A stretch of 64,000 nt of DNA from Piezodorus guildinii (lineage: Eukaryota > Arthropoda > Insecta > Hemiptera > Pentatomidae). The notes beneath the pieces were generated by a model. The model made no database searches and was not told the origin of the DNA. It saw only the letters and a list, made by a program, of their open reading frames with translations. Position 1 is the stretch's first letter; every line of letters starts with the position of its first letter. This document shows, one piece after another, positions 1 to 12,665 of this stretch. Where the stretch lies: the NCBI GenBank assembly GCA_023052935.1, contig CM041292.1, positions 142,875,143-142,939,142 of the forward strand. The letters run 5' to 3'. Made by a program: the position numbers and the translations under genes.

Positions 1-2231
1 GAATATTATTACTACCTTTCTTTTCGGAAATATGTTTTTATTATGAGAAAATATTTGTTTTGTTTGTTTGAAAATCTAAATATTTTATAGTTAATAACTG
101 TCCATTATGCATTATCAATGTAATCATGGCTAATTATATATAAAAACTTAAAGAAAGTTCTAAGTTAAGATCTGACTCATAAAAGAGATTTCATGAAAAT
201 TTAATTAGATATCCAAGTTGAGAATTTTACACATCATTCATCAACTTCAACAATCACATTCAGTTGGTGTTTTTCTTTGACTAGGGTGAAAATCGTTGAA
301 ATCACTGCTAATTTACATAAACACATTTTCACTATCTCAATAGTCTTATATTAATACATATTTGATATAGGTAATTGAACTAAATAAATTAATTAAATAA
401 GATAATCTAATTTATGATGCTAGGTTTTAAAGATTTCAGCTATTTTGATATTTACAGTATTATTACATGTTCGGAAATAGTAAGTGATCGTTTTACAATT
501 ATGAATTTTTGTTACCATATTACGTTTATGTTTATAATAAAAAGATAAATAAAAGCTCAAAAAAGTTATCTTGAACCTTGTCAAAGAAATATTTCCGTAG
601 AATGAGATGAGGTCGGGAAATCTGCGTAATACTTACCACTATTAACTGTCATGAAATCTAAATGACAAGTCCAGCTGTTCCTGCCTAATAGCAATTGTAT
701 TTGACCAAACTCCTTGACACCGATCCCTAACCAATGTCAGAACCATTTATGAGAAAGTACGCAGCATAGAAAAGGCAAAAAAATGCTTAGCTGCTCCCAG
801 CGAGGACACTAGAGTGGAATAAGGTTTTGCAAGAACAAAAAATTTCTTAGTGCTCTTGGGAAATGAACCTATGCAAGCGAAATGTTTCCACACCGTGTGA
901 ACTGTCTACATTCGAATACCGTTCACATTTCATTTAATGAGGCATATCTCTATAAATAACTTCTGAATCATTTTTTAATACTCTTATAGCCTAAAACCGA
1001 GAACCGCGAAAATAGGACAGTACGGAATGGGGTTCTTGTGGGTATAAGAAAATATCTGATAAAAAATATCCATACTTTGTGTATTTTAATACATAACCTA
1101 CTTACTCTAGACCAAATATTATGTTTTCTAGTAAAAAAAAAACTTGTATACAATAATCCTTAGTTACGTGACATCACAGTCACTATATTTATTTTTTTAA
1201 TATTTAATAGCTTCGCCTTGTCTAATCACCTTTTTGCCTTAGATCACTATTTCCAAGAGTGGAAACATTTTTAATTTTGTAACTAAAGTGAATATTTTCA
1301 GAGTTCAGAATTATAAGAAGAAATTCTGATATTATACCGTCTTATTAACCGATGTCTTTTATTAAGATTAATATTTATCAGGATATCAGGAAAACTTCTT
1401 ATTTATTACTAATTTTCTTTAACTTTTTTTAATTATTAAATAAATAAAATAAAAACTGATTATTCTTTATACTATCTTCAACTAGGATAACAATATCGCA
1501 CTTAAAAAAGAATATGTTGAGGACAAAGATCTGAGCAATACTCTTTAAATATTGACTTCATTTTACTATTTTACCTAGCTCAATGTGTGATTAGTGAAAA
1601 TGTTGGGATTACTGAATATATAACAAGACTTCTGAAGATGGGAGAATATCCCGAAACGTCATACTGATGAAAAAAAAATTAAGTATTAATGGAAGAATTA
1701 TTCAGCCCAAAATCAACCTTAAAAATATGTTGATACTATTGATTCTAGTCATAGCTTAACTGGGTTTTTAAGTAGAATGTGCCTCTATAAATTCGGTCCG
1801 TAATTTAAAAGAGACTTTTCCCAAATCTGATCCTGTACATCAGATACATGATTTGTATTTGTGTTTCCCATAGATTACATATTTCCCAAATCACTCCAAA
1901 TATTTCAGTAAGTTACACCTGTCTGATCATAATATTTCCTTCCCATAAGTTAGATAACTGGTCCATGGCTTTATTAATGAGCTTTTGTAGGGATAACCAT
2001 CTATTAACATCCGGGCAAAGAGCAAGGTTACCTAACTTTTATAGCCTGCCTTCCTTACCATTATAAAGGTCCCATTGCGTCAGCGCTGGAGTCAAGTAAA
2101 ATAACTGCTAATCCATTACACTGGCCCCGTAGTTTCTAACATTTTTTATTTTTTTTGTAGCATTCAATGATTCAAATAATAATTTATTGTTTCACCTGAT
2201 ACAGCAGTAATTATCATTATCAGTACTTTTT
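1..2231. other. AT-rich stretch without a recognisable gene
   Basis: No ORF here resembles a protein I know and none is long for this composition. The only patterned piece is near 1626-1665, where a short hairpin is followed by CGAAACGTC, a motif seen again near 22905 and in the repeat at 34190-34450. The region is otherwise unannotated. Confidence 0.5.
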
Positions 2232-3040
2232 ACTTGCACTTACCTATATATGAAATATATAGTAAGGAAAGGTATTGCGATCGTGAAAATTTTCGAATTC
2301 CAGTTTTCGACGGAAATACACGTTTTAGGGTCTTCTGAGTCCAAATGACCAAGTCCCAAAAAAGATCTGTGCGAGTGTGTCCGCGTCTAGCCCAAAAACC
2401 ATAAGTCTTACGAAACTGAAATTTCATATTTAAACAACTATACGCCCGAGATGTTTCAGCAACTTTTTCACTAAAATCGGCTGACCGAAAGTCCTACTTT
2501 ATCCCATGTATTTAGGACCTTGTTACGATTTTCTCAAAAACGGCTCATAATAAGATTTTGATCAAACTCGCTATATCGATGTAAAATTCAATGGTCTTTA
2601 ATATCATATAAGTTTAATTTTTTTTATGTAATGTTTTTGTTTTCGAACACAAGAAGAGTAATATAGATTTATAATATACCGTTGGATAGCTAAAGCTGAT
2701 ACACGGAATTGCAAAGGGTAATGGAGAGTGATGAAAATCCGATAAAACTAACTGTTTCTGGTTCCTGAAAAGAGAAATTCATGTTGACCGTGCTGCCTAC
2801 TGGCGGCCAAGAAGCAGAGCGCCCCTAGTTATGATCATCTGGACATTGAGTTGGAGCTGATTACCCCGAACACTAACTGATTGTTGTAGATAAAAATATA
2901 AAAGATTATTCAATAAAACGAATGGTTCTATTGAAATTCAATTTAATTAATTCATACAATGCATTTCTATCTCTACATGTATTTGTACAATATGTGCAAA
3001 AATTCTTAAATTGATTTAAACTTAAATTGTTTACTATTAA
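2232..3040 (+). mobile_element. Family A non-autonomous DNA element, copy 1
   Basis: The left end reads ACTTGCACTTACC, a variant of the ACTTTCACTTACC end seen in other copies. A block of about 400 bp (2232-2630) recurs in this window in both orientations, including the shared words ATTGCGATCGTGAAAA and CTCGCTATATCGATGT. From about 2632 a second block (CCGTTGGATAGCTAAAG, then an A/T-rich tail to about 3030) is shared with 26820-27098 read on the minus strand. Relative to that copy, about 135 bp near 2750-2885 is extra and GC-richer. No transposase is encoded. The right end is decayed, so the end coordinate is approximate. Confidence 0.6.
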
Positions 3041-3778
3041 AATCAAACAATAACCTGTTTGAGAATATAAATATCTATTTAATCGGGAACATATTTATCA
3101 ATATAATTATCATTCATGCTAATAATAATCAATTTTTGTTTAAGAATCTGAAAAAAACTATTAAAATATTAATAATAGAATTTTTCATATCAATTAAAAA
3201 TTATTCTTCCGTTTCTTTTGAACTTAAGAAGTAATTTGAGCTGAGGATAAAAAATGATGTTTCTCATGATCCTCGGAAGAACCAATTTCAGACTTTTTAT
3301 CCATTTGTCTCCCGGACTGTACTCCCTGTCAGATATTCCTCTAATTCGGAAAGTACAAAACCCGAGGCGGATTTGATTTAGACATAGGGCTTTGAAAAAA
3401 TGGCAGAAACAAATGGAGACATAAAAAGCAGACGCTATTAACCCCAGCTAATCGCCTAGCGGGCTGGGAACAGTTTTGTAATTCAGATAGCCCCTTACAG
3501 CCCTCGTCGTAAACACATCCCTACCAGGCCACAGTATATTCCACTGGAGTCGTAACTAGAGCGCGCTTGGGTTAGGCGTTTTTATAACCTTATTGAGACT
3601 AGAATTTCAGATTTTCGCTCAACCAATTTCTTCTTAAAGAGAAAAAACCTAGGTGCGACATTCACTTACATCCCCACTTTTTTTTAAAATAACATTGACT
3701 TTTAATGGGAACATTAATTAAAACAAATAAATACAACAATAGAATGAAAAGTAAAAGATCGAATGCGGGCCACCCAAC
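3041..3778. other. Intergenic, moderately complex, nothing recognised
   Basis: The part from about 3240 to 3600 is less AT-rich than its surroundings, but all frames are broken by stops and I see no familiar protein motif or tRNA-like box. Confidence 0.4.
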
Positions 3779-4648
3779 ACTTTCACTTACCTCGACTGTT
3801 AAAATCAATTTAAAAACTATTAATAATGATGGAGTTTTTGTTGACCTTTGAGAAATTAGATAGTTAAAATAGGCACATAATTAAAATAGCACGTGTTTTA
3901 ATGTTTGTTACTATTTAATGACCGTACCCCAACCATCTTCCTCATCTAAAAACTATTAAATATACTTGAATTTGAAAAATATTCTTAGTTTTTTTCAATA
4001 AAAAGTGTATTCATTTATTATGAATCATTTTCGTTGGAAAAATATGATTTATTTTATTCACTATTTGTCACTTTATATTACCTTTTACTTTGTTTTCAGA
4101 TAATATTTTTTCTAAAATCTTTTTCTTTTCATAAAAAAACAGTTTTTCTTTGTTATCCTTTAGTTGGTCCTTAAATTCGTCCAACTTGTATATTTAGTCG
4201 TCCTTCATCAATGTCTTTAAGATGATATGGTTAATCTTCTGGAATGTATAAAATGAAGACAATTTAAACTATCGGCATTTGAGTCCTGTCAAATTATTTT
4301 AATCAGAATAAAACCTACATGATATTAAAGCCCATTAAATTTTACATCGATATAGAGAGGTTAGGGAGAGCCGTTTTTGAGATAATCGTAAAAAGGTGCA
4401 TGCCTGGTATAAAGTGGCTCTTCTGGTTAGTCGATTTTGATGAAAAAGTTGCTGTAACATCTCGGGCGTATAGTTATGTTAAATATGAAATTTCATTTTC
4501 GTAAAACTTTTCGGTTTTGCGCTAGACTAGGTTATTTGCTCTCAAGGGACCCTAAAACGTGTATATCCGTTGAAAAATGTAATTCGAAAATTTTCACGAT
4601 CGCAATACTTTCCCTTATTATATATTTCGTATATTGGTAAGTGAAAAT
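3779..4648 (-). mobile_element. Family A non-autonomous DNA element, copy 2
   Basis: This copy is inverted relative to copy 1. The left end is ACTTTCACTTACC at 3779 and the right end is GGTAAGTGAAAAT ending at 4648, so the two ends form an imperfect inverted repeat of about 13 bp. The conserved 400-bp block lies at 4245-4648 and includes ATCTCGGGCGTATAGTT and CACGATCGCAATACTTTC. No transposase is visible. I could not identify a clear target-site duplication. Confidence 0.65.
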
Positions 4649-6095
4649 AAAATAACTAACTAATTTTGAACAAACAAAAAGTAATATATTTGGGAATTAC
4701 AATGATAAGTACTTCAAAAATATAATTTAAAATTTATAATCAACAAGCTTCTGTTTGGGATAATAGGTGTTGGAAAAGGATATATTTGAACGTAGATAGG
4801 GAAGAAGCATGACGCATATTGGAATGAATGGAATTCCAGAACGCAGTGGATGATATGTTTTTTTGTGTGTGTTTTTAGTAGCAATTAAACTTCTGATACT
4901 ATAAAATTGATAACATATAATCATATCTTGGAAAAGTCACATGCTTATTACCCTTATTTTGAAAATGATCTGGAGAAAAATGGCTTATGACACAAATACA
5001 GCGACAAGCATTGAGCCGATATATAAGTTTATATTATTACAGGCTGAAAATGGGTGTTAATTTTGCGAGATGTTGAGATTTTAAGTAAATTGTTCTTTAC
5101 ATCGACTGTATTAGTTTGTGAAGCTTTTGAACGACCAGTGAACTTATCATAAAGATCTGAGACTTTTCAGGAAGTGAGCGAAACTGCTGGAGTCACGAAA
5201 TGACCTCACCATGTAACAGTACCAAAGCAAAAGCAGAGAGAATATTACTAATGTTAGGATGCCTTCTAAAGATGTGGTAATTTATTACTGCAGGGCATAG
5301 AGTAGAATTATAAATTTAAGAAAAGAAAAAGTATTAAATTAATTATTTGTCTATCCTTGGTAAAAGTTATATTGTATCAATTAAACTTCGTTCCTTCATC
5401 GTTGATATCCGTGTTATCCCCGCTGAAAAAAATCTGCATCGCGTCTTAAAATATATTAATTATTAATATACTGATAAATATTTATAACTCAAATCAATGG
5501 AATTTTTCAATATTTTATTTGTCAGTCTAATATTAACGGTATTAGGCATATTTCTAAAATTGTCTAGTTAACTATAACCCCATAAAGTACTTTACTTCAT
5601 CTACAAAGGACCTACTAACAGATCAAGGTTTCGGTCCCTCATAACGTTGCAACTAACTGTCATGTAACCGGTCTTATTGAATGGCTGAAAGTAACAATGG
5701 CAGTTTTAGTAACTGATCGTTCTTTATCTTTTCGTTTCTCTCTTCTATTATGTTTCAACTATCTACTCATGACTTATATAAATCATAGTCTGCTAAAGGC
5801 CCAAAAATACTTATAATTTATGAACATTATTTACCTCTCATAGTACTGAAGAAAGGGACAATTAAAAAATTATATATATTTTTTTTTACGAAATTCGTTC
5901 GAGATAAAACAGTCATGCAAAAACCTATTATTTAAATTTGTTGACCTGAGGAACTAATCCCAAAAATTGTCCAGATCTTAGAGTTTTTCAATACACCTCG
6001 TACTGAAATAAATATAGATTTTAACAGAAAAATTAAATTTTTCAAAAACGTTATTAGAAAATAAAATGTATATCTATCTATAGAGACTAAAACAA
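4649..6095. other. AT-rich spacer, nothing recognised
   Basis: No coding pattern, long repeat or RNA gene is apparent. A short, more complex patch near 5110-5290 has no frame I can identify. Confidence 0.4.
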
Positions 6096-6932
6096 AAAAG
6101 AAATAATTCAAAATGCCCCAATTTTGCCTTGACTCAGGCCCTCCGTTTAATCTCCGTGGGCAGTCATCAATAGCATCACGGAGCATTTTTTGAGGAAAGA
6201 GCTCAACTGCTCGGATCTGAGATTGTTTGAGGATTACCAAGTTAAGGTGTGTTCTGTGGCGTAATGTAGTGAGTTGAGATCAGAAGAGTTTCCTGACGAT
6301 TTAATCCTGCTGGAAAACCCAATGACTTCCGTTAATCAGATAATATCAATGGCTTGTCAACAGGTTCCAAAATATCGCCCTAATAGTTTTGTGCGTTTTT
6401 TCACAAAACAAAGAGCTTCGAGGTGCCATCAAAGCAAACATCTCACCTAACCAGTACTGAGAAAATGTAATTATTTATTTCCACTCTTCTAATGACTTCC
6501 TGGGTTTCTTTAGAGCTGTGTGCGTATACACTATCATTTTGGTAAATAAATTTTCCTTCGATTGTAAAAATGTTCTTATTGATAAACAAAATCAAACAAA
6601 AGGACCATTGGTGTAGCGGAAAAGAAGCACTTTGCATCTATCCACTCTAATTTGTTTTAGAGAAATGGTTAGCCTTTGCTCTCCCATTCTTCATAATGCA
6701 TCCACTATAAGGTCACTTTCTGTTATGCGAAACAGATCTGACAGATATTTCTATTTCTCGAGACATGATTTGTTGTTTTCGTATGGCACTTCTTTGATTC
6801 GAGCACCCACTGCTCCGATAGGATTTGCCGTTATCACAGCGCAGGGACGACCCGGTCGATGTCTGTCATATACAGATAGGGTCTCATTATATCCATTTAT
6901 ATTGCGGTACACGAATCGAACATTTCATTGTT
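6096..6932 (-). pseudogene. Decayed Tc1-like transposase
   Basis: Read on the minus strand, the N-terminal part near 6930-6640 contains RHRPGRP and, in a shifted frame, KQQIMSREIEISVRSVS, which matches the DNA-binding region style of Tc1-like transposases. Further on (6637-6443) come FTIEGKFIYQNDSVYAHSSK and QEVIRR, the stretch around the first catalytic aspartate, which here reads IDE-like but altered (INKN). Near 6320 FPAG/VFQQD traces the second catalytic region, near 6270 SSDLNSLHY corresponds to the usual SPDLNPLDY, and 6220-6105 gives LRDAIDDCPRRL and the C-terminus. Many stops and frame changes make this non-functional. No inverted ends were found, so the element limits are unknown. 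The family assignment rests on remembered motif style. Confidence 0.65.
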
Positions 6933-8693
6933 GATCTTTCATTTTTTTTAACGAAATAAAAATACAAACTAATTGGGATGATTACCCTGGCATGTAAAGA
7001 AAATAATCTGATAGAGTTGAGGATTATTTGAATAATACAAAGTATGTTAACTAAGTTCAACTTTTGTAACAGTAATTTATGGCAGAACTAAATATTTTCA
7101 GCAATTTTTTTGGCTGTATTTTAATCATCGCATTTATGGATCATCGTGTATGTATTTTAGTCTTTATTTGAATAAAATTATTAATTTAGATTTCCGGATA
7201 AGGTGACTTCTTGTGTTAAGATATAATAAAAAAATTTGTCAAGATAAAATAAAGAAAGTATTATTTAAAAGCTTTCTTTTTTTTTTTTATGTCACCAATG
7301 TAAACCTACTTCCCATACATACGAAGCATTTAGTAGAAGAAGTATTTCATTAAACACTATATATTCTATTACACGTTTTGTATCTATAGTAAATAAACAT
7401 GTTGTTTAGTCATATACATATGCGTTAGCTGTTGAGAGAAAAAAAAATCATTGTCAGTTTCAACCCATATCGGTTCGATGCAAAATAGGCTACAATCATT
7501 CCTCACCGTCAGAGTTCATCTACAAATGCAATGGAATCATGTCACGTAAATATCTCTCAGCCAGCTCCAATTTCAGCCTAATTTACGTTTTAGCAATAGC
7601 TACTGTCGTGTATGTTCCGTAAGGTTTATAATGACAATACAAATAATGAGTAGGTACATATATTATTCGAATGTTGGTTTGTAGCATGTCGGTCTGTAAA
7701 ACTTTTGTTCCTTACCTACTTACCATAGAGATAAATTCGCATTCTTAACGTTTTTTATTTTAATTATTGTAGTTATTATAAGTGCACCTTTTTTGCTGAA
7801 CGGTTAAAGCTGTGAGGCCATGTCATATTGGTTTTAGTAGGTATATATAATTATTCAGTTTCTGTTGTTTTTTTTTTGTTTTTTAAAAGATGGAAAAAAT
7901 GAATTATAGTATTTTAGTCATTTGTTAAGTCTTTATTATAATTTTGATATGTGGACTCCAGGTCAATCTTCGATCGAAAAATTCATCATTTTCTAGGTAT
8001 GAATGTGTATAATGTATGCAATTTCTTGTGCTGTGACAGTCTGAGGAATTTGGTTGTTGTTCATTATGAAATCCAAAAAGTTTATAAGTCCGTCTAAACT
8101 ACCTTGTCGTTATTGATAGCTTGTCAAAGATAGAATGAGAGATTATAATTCATTACCTGAGAAAGTAAAAATGAAATATTTTCTGTTTGAACAATAAGCT
8201 GCTCCAACGCAATCTGTTTCTTTTCAGTTGACCTTCTAAGGCAGTATTACATTCGCGAAGTTCAGTTTCCTTTCTCTCCGCCTCCAAGCACTTCGAAACT
8301 GCTGTCCTATCTTATTCAACCTACTTTCGAAACTTTTTCTGGCGGGTTCAATAAAGTACATTTGAAACATTATATTGTTTTGAAATGCTTCTTATAATTC
8401 GATTCAAAGCAATGGGTAAAATACAATGGATAAAAACTGAAAAATCAACTTTAGTTTTTTTACTTACCTTACAATGATAAAATATGAAATTTGTAACAGA
8501 AATTATTTATTGTTATATTTTATTTTACATCATCCACCAACAGGCTTAGGCCCAATTACAGGTGGTAAATCATTCTAAAAAAGTAAAAATTTGTATTGTA
8601 TTTATTTTTGGCTTTTACAGGCGGTCTGTAATAATTTTTAAAAATCTACTTTTACAAAGAAACATAATAATACAAAGTTTTTTCAACAACAAT
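6933..8693. other. AT-rich spacer, nothing recognised
   Basis: No coding frame or long repeat is seen. Around 7940-7985 a short stretch resembles part of the Jockey-like LINE at 24620-24660, but it is too short to call. Confidence 0.4.
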
Positions 8694-9257
8694 TTTTATT
8701 GAGTAAAATTACAATCTGTCCCAATTTGGACATCAATAGTAGTGCTGAAAGATATCATACGTACTACATTCATACAATATTTACACGGCATAAAATTACA
8801 ATAAAATATATACAAAATAATGATATCAATAATCAATACAATAAAGTAAAGAATTCACTAATACCTATATACACATACACACACTCATACATACATCACA
8901 TTGAGTGGAAATCTAGCCAGTGACTCACAGCTACAACTCCAAATATTTACAAAAGGTCGCGGGGCCACTGCCGTTTCAACCTTCTAGGTGGGTTGAATGG
9001 ATGAGTGGAGCTGGATAGGGATTGAGCTAGAGGATTAGGATGATGAATTAGGTTCTGGTGGAATTTGGAAAATTTGGATGTAATTAGGTCTGATATAAAT
9101 AGAACATTAAGGTCGTGGTGCAAGGTATAAGTTGGAGACATAATAAGGAGCATTTACTATTGTACGGAGGACTTTGGATTGAAAGGATTGAATGCGTTTG
9201 ATGTTAGTACGTTTAGCTGTCCCCCACAGTTCAAGTCCGTAGGTCCAGATAGGCTTC
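8694..9257 (-). mobile_element. Jockey-like LINE 3' end (family J1), truncated copy
   Basis: On the minus strand, 9153-8947 encodes the C-terminal end of a non-LTR reverse transcriptase (TLHHDLNVLFISDLI ... NPPRRLKRQWPRDLL), nearly the same as the J1 copy ending at 24197. The similarity starts abruptly at about 9257, so the copy is 5'-truncated, as is usual for LINE insertion by target-primed reverse transcription. The 3' untranslated part runs to about 8694. A frameshift near 9135 separates the upstream residues. It is not functional. Confidence 0.8.
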
Positions 9258-9389
9258 AGTAAATAATACAAAGTAATAAAATATATAGTAATGATAATAA
9301 CTAAAAGTAATAATAAGAATAAGAATATAAAGTATTAATACTAATACAAAGCAATAATAAGAATTAATATTTTAAAAATAAATAAATAA

Positions 9390-9667
9390 ATGTTTAAGAA
9401 ATCTGTACCTCTACAACCCATGGAAGGGTCTCGGGTTCAGGACTTCTACAGATTCGTACTGTTTCTAGGCCAACGGTCGCCAGGTTTTTTCTCTAATTTT
9501 GGGTTACCACTTTATAGAGGCGGGTGTGCCCCAGGAGGATCTCTATACCTCAGGGTTGCTCCACGGCTAAATAACAGAATAAATAATTTTGCCTCTGACT
9601 GGATTCGAACCTGGAACCCTGAGAACATTTAACCTAATTCTCTATCCACTAGGTTACGCCGCTCCCA
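9390..9667 (-). mobile_element. tRNA-derived SINE, family S1, copy a
   Basis: On the minus strand the head begins GGGAGCGG and carries an A-box-like CCTAGTGGATAGAG and a perfect B box GGTTCGAATCC (9600-9612 region), the internal RNA polymerase III promoter of tRNA genes. The body matches the copies at 11341 and 38804 (ends in GACCCTTCCATGGGTTGTAG-type text). The tail points to lower coordinates and is followed by AAATA repeats near 9376-9390. Confidence 0.8.
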
Positions 9668-10137
9668 TTATACATAAGTAATATATTTATACAAAGTAAT
9701 AATGATAACTTTAAAGTAACAATAACAGTAATAATACAAATAATAATAATAATTACAAAAGTAAAAGATCAGTGTTAATCGAAAGTTAATAATTTAATTT
9801 ATATTACAAAAAAAAATTATTTATATATATATATATGTATAATAATATATATTATACTATGTTTTTGACCAGCTGCTTTTCTAAGGCAAAAAACTAGCTT
9901 ACTTAATATATGTAATCTATATATAAACTATATTTAATGATACCAATGGATTTCCTTTCCAAAGGAATCGTGTTTACCAATCCAAGAGGTGGCATGCAGG
10001 GTAAGATTAAAGTAAACAAGATTCAATTAATACTTTATTATAATTATTAACTTACGCATATAAATTATATTAATACATTGCCTATCACTTTGATTGAGAA
10101 TACTGAGGGACATTTTCACTAATACCTTTAAATATTT
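9668..10137. other. AT-rich spacer with short TA run
   Basis: Mostly simple AAT/ATA sequence with a short (TA)n near 9817-9836. No gene is seen. Confidence 0.5.
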
Positions 10138-10640
10138 GTCGGCTGGCGAAGGTGGGATCAGTCTTAAGCTTCATCTTCCAGCTGCTCTACGACCCCCGGC
10201 GAACATCGCTTCCTCTTATAGGTGGATCCCGACTCTCCTCTTGCTATACTTCCATTCTCGAGGTTGGAATAAGACTCCCTTCCGAATCTTCTCTCTCATC
10301 CTCGTCACCTCGGGTGGGACTGATATGGGAAGTACCCCGGTTGGCGGTGCAGCCTTTGTAGAAACTATTTTTAAAAAATATTTCTAATTTATTTAAGGCT
10401 GCGTTGTAAACCTTTGTGATATTATTTTTATCTTTTGACCACCTTAATATTCTTGCCAGCCGCCGCTGTAGAAAACTACCAGGGGTCTCTGGTATCCCAG
10501 ACTCATGGGGAAACCGGGGGCCTATTGGAGAATCCAAGGGGGACAAGTCCACGCCCTTTGTACTTTTGTCGACATAGGCTACTCAATACAATAATATCTA
10601 ATCCTTACTCCCTCGAGTTAAGCTCGAGAGAAGTGGGTTG
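10138..10640. other. GC-richer island of unknown origin
   Basis: This 500-bp patch stands out in base composition from the AT-rich flanks. Both strands have open stretches of about 100 codons (plus 10094-10387, minus 10552-10244), but neither translation matches a family I know. Near 10610-10627 CTCGAG..CTCGAG forms a small inverted repeat. It may be a decayed repeat or LINE ORF1 piece. I assign no function. Confidence 0.35.
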
Positions 10641-11340
10641 ATTATGACGCTGTTCTTAAGCTTTCATTGGTTTTAATGATACAAATATTTAATAGATTAG
10701 CAATCATATATTTCTATGGAATTAAATTATTTATAGCCGTCAAAGAATGTTATAGTATCATCAAACACCTTTATTGACTGAATATATATGATTCAACAAC
10801 TTACTTTAATATACAAATTGTTTTTGTTATATTTTTTTCCTTAAATTATTTACCGGATTCATATAGTTAACTCGCTCTCTCTAAATACGTAGTATTTTAC
10901 TTTATAAGATGATTCCGGTAATATTTTACATGTTTCAGAGCAATGATTTTTTTTTTTGCAAGGGTGTTTTAATTTCAACTTAATTTAATTGTACCTGCTA
11001 GTGGAAGGAATTGGAGCTGTAAGAGATGAGTTGGAGCTGGAACAATGTCTCCGAGTTGGATGCGACTTAAGCAAACAGTCCCCTACAACACTGGGTGTTT
11101 AGATAGGCTTCTGTAGTTAAAACATTTAACGCTCTTGCACTATTAAGCTTTGACGCATTGCTACTAACTTCACTACCCATCCAAATAGACATTAAAATCC
11201 TAAATGCAACACGGATTGCTTAATTTTCTAGCTTAAGTAATTAATACTTAATTTTGTTGGAGTGTATTTGATTTTTTGAAATTAAAACTTTTTTTTGAGA
11301 TTTGTAAACATAACACATTCCAAATAAATAAAAAAAAAAA
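10641..11340. other. AT-rich spacer
   Basis: No coding or repeat structure that I can support. It ends in a poly(A) run at about 11329-11345 that belongs to the tail region of the neighbouring SINE. Confidence 0.4.
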
Positions 11341-11638
11341 AAAAACCTGTACCTCTACTACATATGAAGGTCTTGGGCTCAGTACATATAGAGATTCGTA
11401 CTGTTTCCTGGCCAACCGTCATGCGATGGGTGATTAGGCCTTGGTCACGTTCAGCCACCAGGTTTTCCCCAATTTGGGTACCCTCTTTAACGAGGCTGGA
11501 TGTGCCATATTAGGGTCTCCATACTCTAGGTCGTCCCCCGCCTAAATTAAATAATATTCTCTCATTGCCGGGGATTCGAACCCAGAACCCGGAGAATCGT
11601 TGATTAGCGCTCTATCTTCTCGACCACGCCGCTTTCAC
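11341..11638 (-). mobile_element. tRNA-derived SINE, family S1, copy b
   Basis: The minus-strand head has GCGGCGTGGTCGAGAAGATA (A box) and GGTTCGAATCCCCGG (B box). The body contains the conserved words TATGGAGACCCT, AAACCTGGTGGCTGA and AGGCC, shared with copies at 9390 and 38804. The tail lies at the low-coordinate end beside the A-rich run. Confidence 0.8.
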
Positions 11639-11758
11639 ATTCTAAATACTTATCATATTAAGACTATGCTTACATACTTATAAGACTATACTTAAATACT
11701 TATAATATTAGACTTTATAACGTAACAGACATAATGATATATTTAAAACTCATATATA

Positions 11759-12665
11759 CAGTGTTTTGTAATTGCACGGCACTCCTTTAGGCATGTGTTC
11801 ACTAACCCAAAATAAACAAAAAAGTTCATATTAACTAATATCTCAAACTCATTTATTAAACAGTTATCAAAGGTTAAAGATTTATTATTAATAAAACTAT
11901 TTATTTATTATTATTACAGCATTTAGAGTAACTGATCAAATGGGCCTCCGTTTTGTTGAATACAATATTCAGCACGACGAATCCATGCTTCTCTGGCTCT
12001 TCGTATAGCATCTGGTACTAGCAGTAGGAGATAGATGGGCAGCATCGAGTATTTCTTCAATGTTTGCAGTGCGTCGAAATCTTTACTGACCACCGTTTAC
12101 TCGTATAGGTTTTCGCGTGCTATTATCTGAGGCGTCGCTCAGTGCCCTCAAACTTTTTACGATTTGGTATTCTTCGGTTAGGAATTTTTCACGATACTTT
12201 CGAACAGCAGCAGCACCGTCTCTACTTGCCATAAGTTAATAGCCTGCCTGTTTGTTCTGCGAAAGGGAATAACTTTATAGTGTCTCCCGTGATAATCATA
12301 AATTAAACTGTGTCACAGTATTCACTGTGTTTTAGTGTGTAAAACACAAAGAACTAGACAAATGATGATCAATACAGCGATGATACATTAAAACACACAG
12401 AACGATGAGCAACTACGTTCATTAATTTATCAGTGATTAAAACCTGTTATTTATTATTAAATTAGTATCATTTAATCACACAAAACATTCAACTAACTTC
12501 AAAACTAAGCATTCAACAAAACGAAGTCCCCTTTGAACAGTTACTCTAAATGTTGTAATTATTATAAATAAATTATTTTGAGACATATGTTAATATGAAC
12601 TTTTTTGTTATTTTGTATTAGTAAACAAAGACCTAAAATAATGCTGTGCAATTACGAAACACCCT
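11759..12665 (-). mobile_element. Internally deleted IS630/Tc1-type transposon with long inverted ends
   Basis: The two ends are inverted repeats: left CAGTGTTTTGTAATTGCAC at 11759 and, on the minus strand, AGGGTGTTTCGTAATTGCAC ending at 12665. Similarity continues inward about 200 bp (AAAAAGTTCATATTAAC, TTTAGAGTAACTG, CGTTTTGTTGAAT), so the right arm also carries an inverted copy of the transposase gene's 3' end. TA precedes the left end, while the right flank reads TTTAA, so a TA duplication is possible but not intact. The superfamily is inferred from the coding remnant. Confidence 0.6.
11923..12232 (-). pseudogene. Transposase remnant: N-terminus fused to C-terminus
   Basis: Starting at ATG 12232 (minus), the frame gives MASRDGAAAVRKYREKFL and continues to ALSDASDNSTRKPIRVNG, with VNGGQ and then a stop. 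A shifted frame continues TANIEEILDAAHLSPTAST. It then jumps to the gene's end, AIRRAREAWIRRAEYC.. GGPFDQLL and stop at 11923. The middle, including the catalytic core, is missing. The ends look like an IS630/Tc1-type transposase, but this rests on general style without any catalytic motif. Confidence 0.5.

Noticed and set aside
6632..6934. 100-codon plus-strand ORF
   Set aside because: It is the shadow of the minus-strand Tc1-like transposase N-terminus.
7940..7985. LINE fragment like 24620-24660
   Set aside because: The match covers only about 36 bases with several differences.
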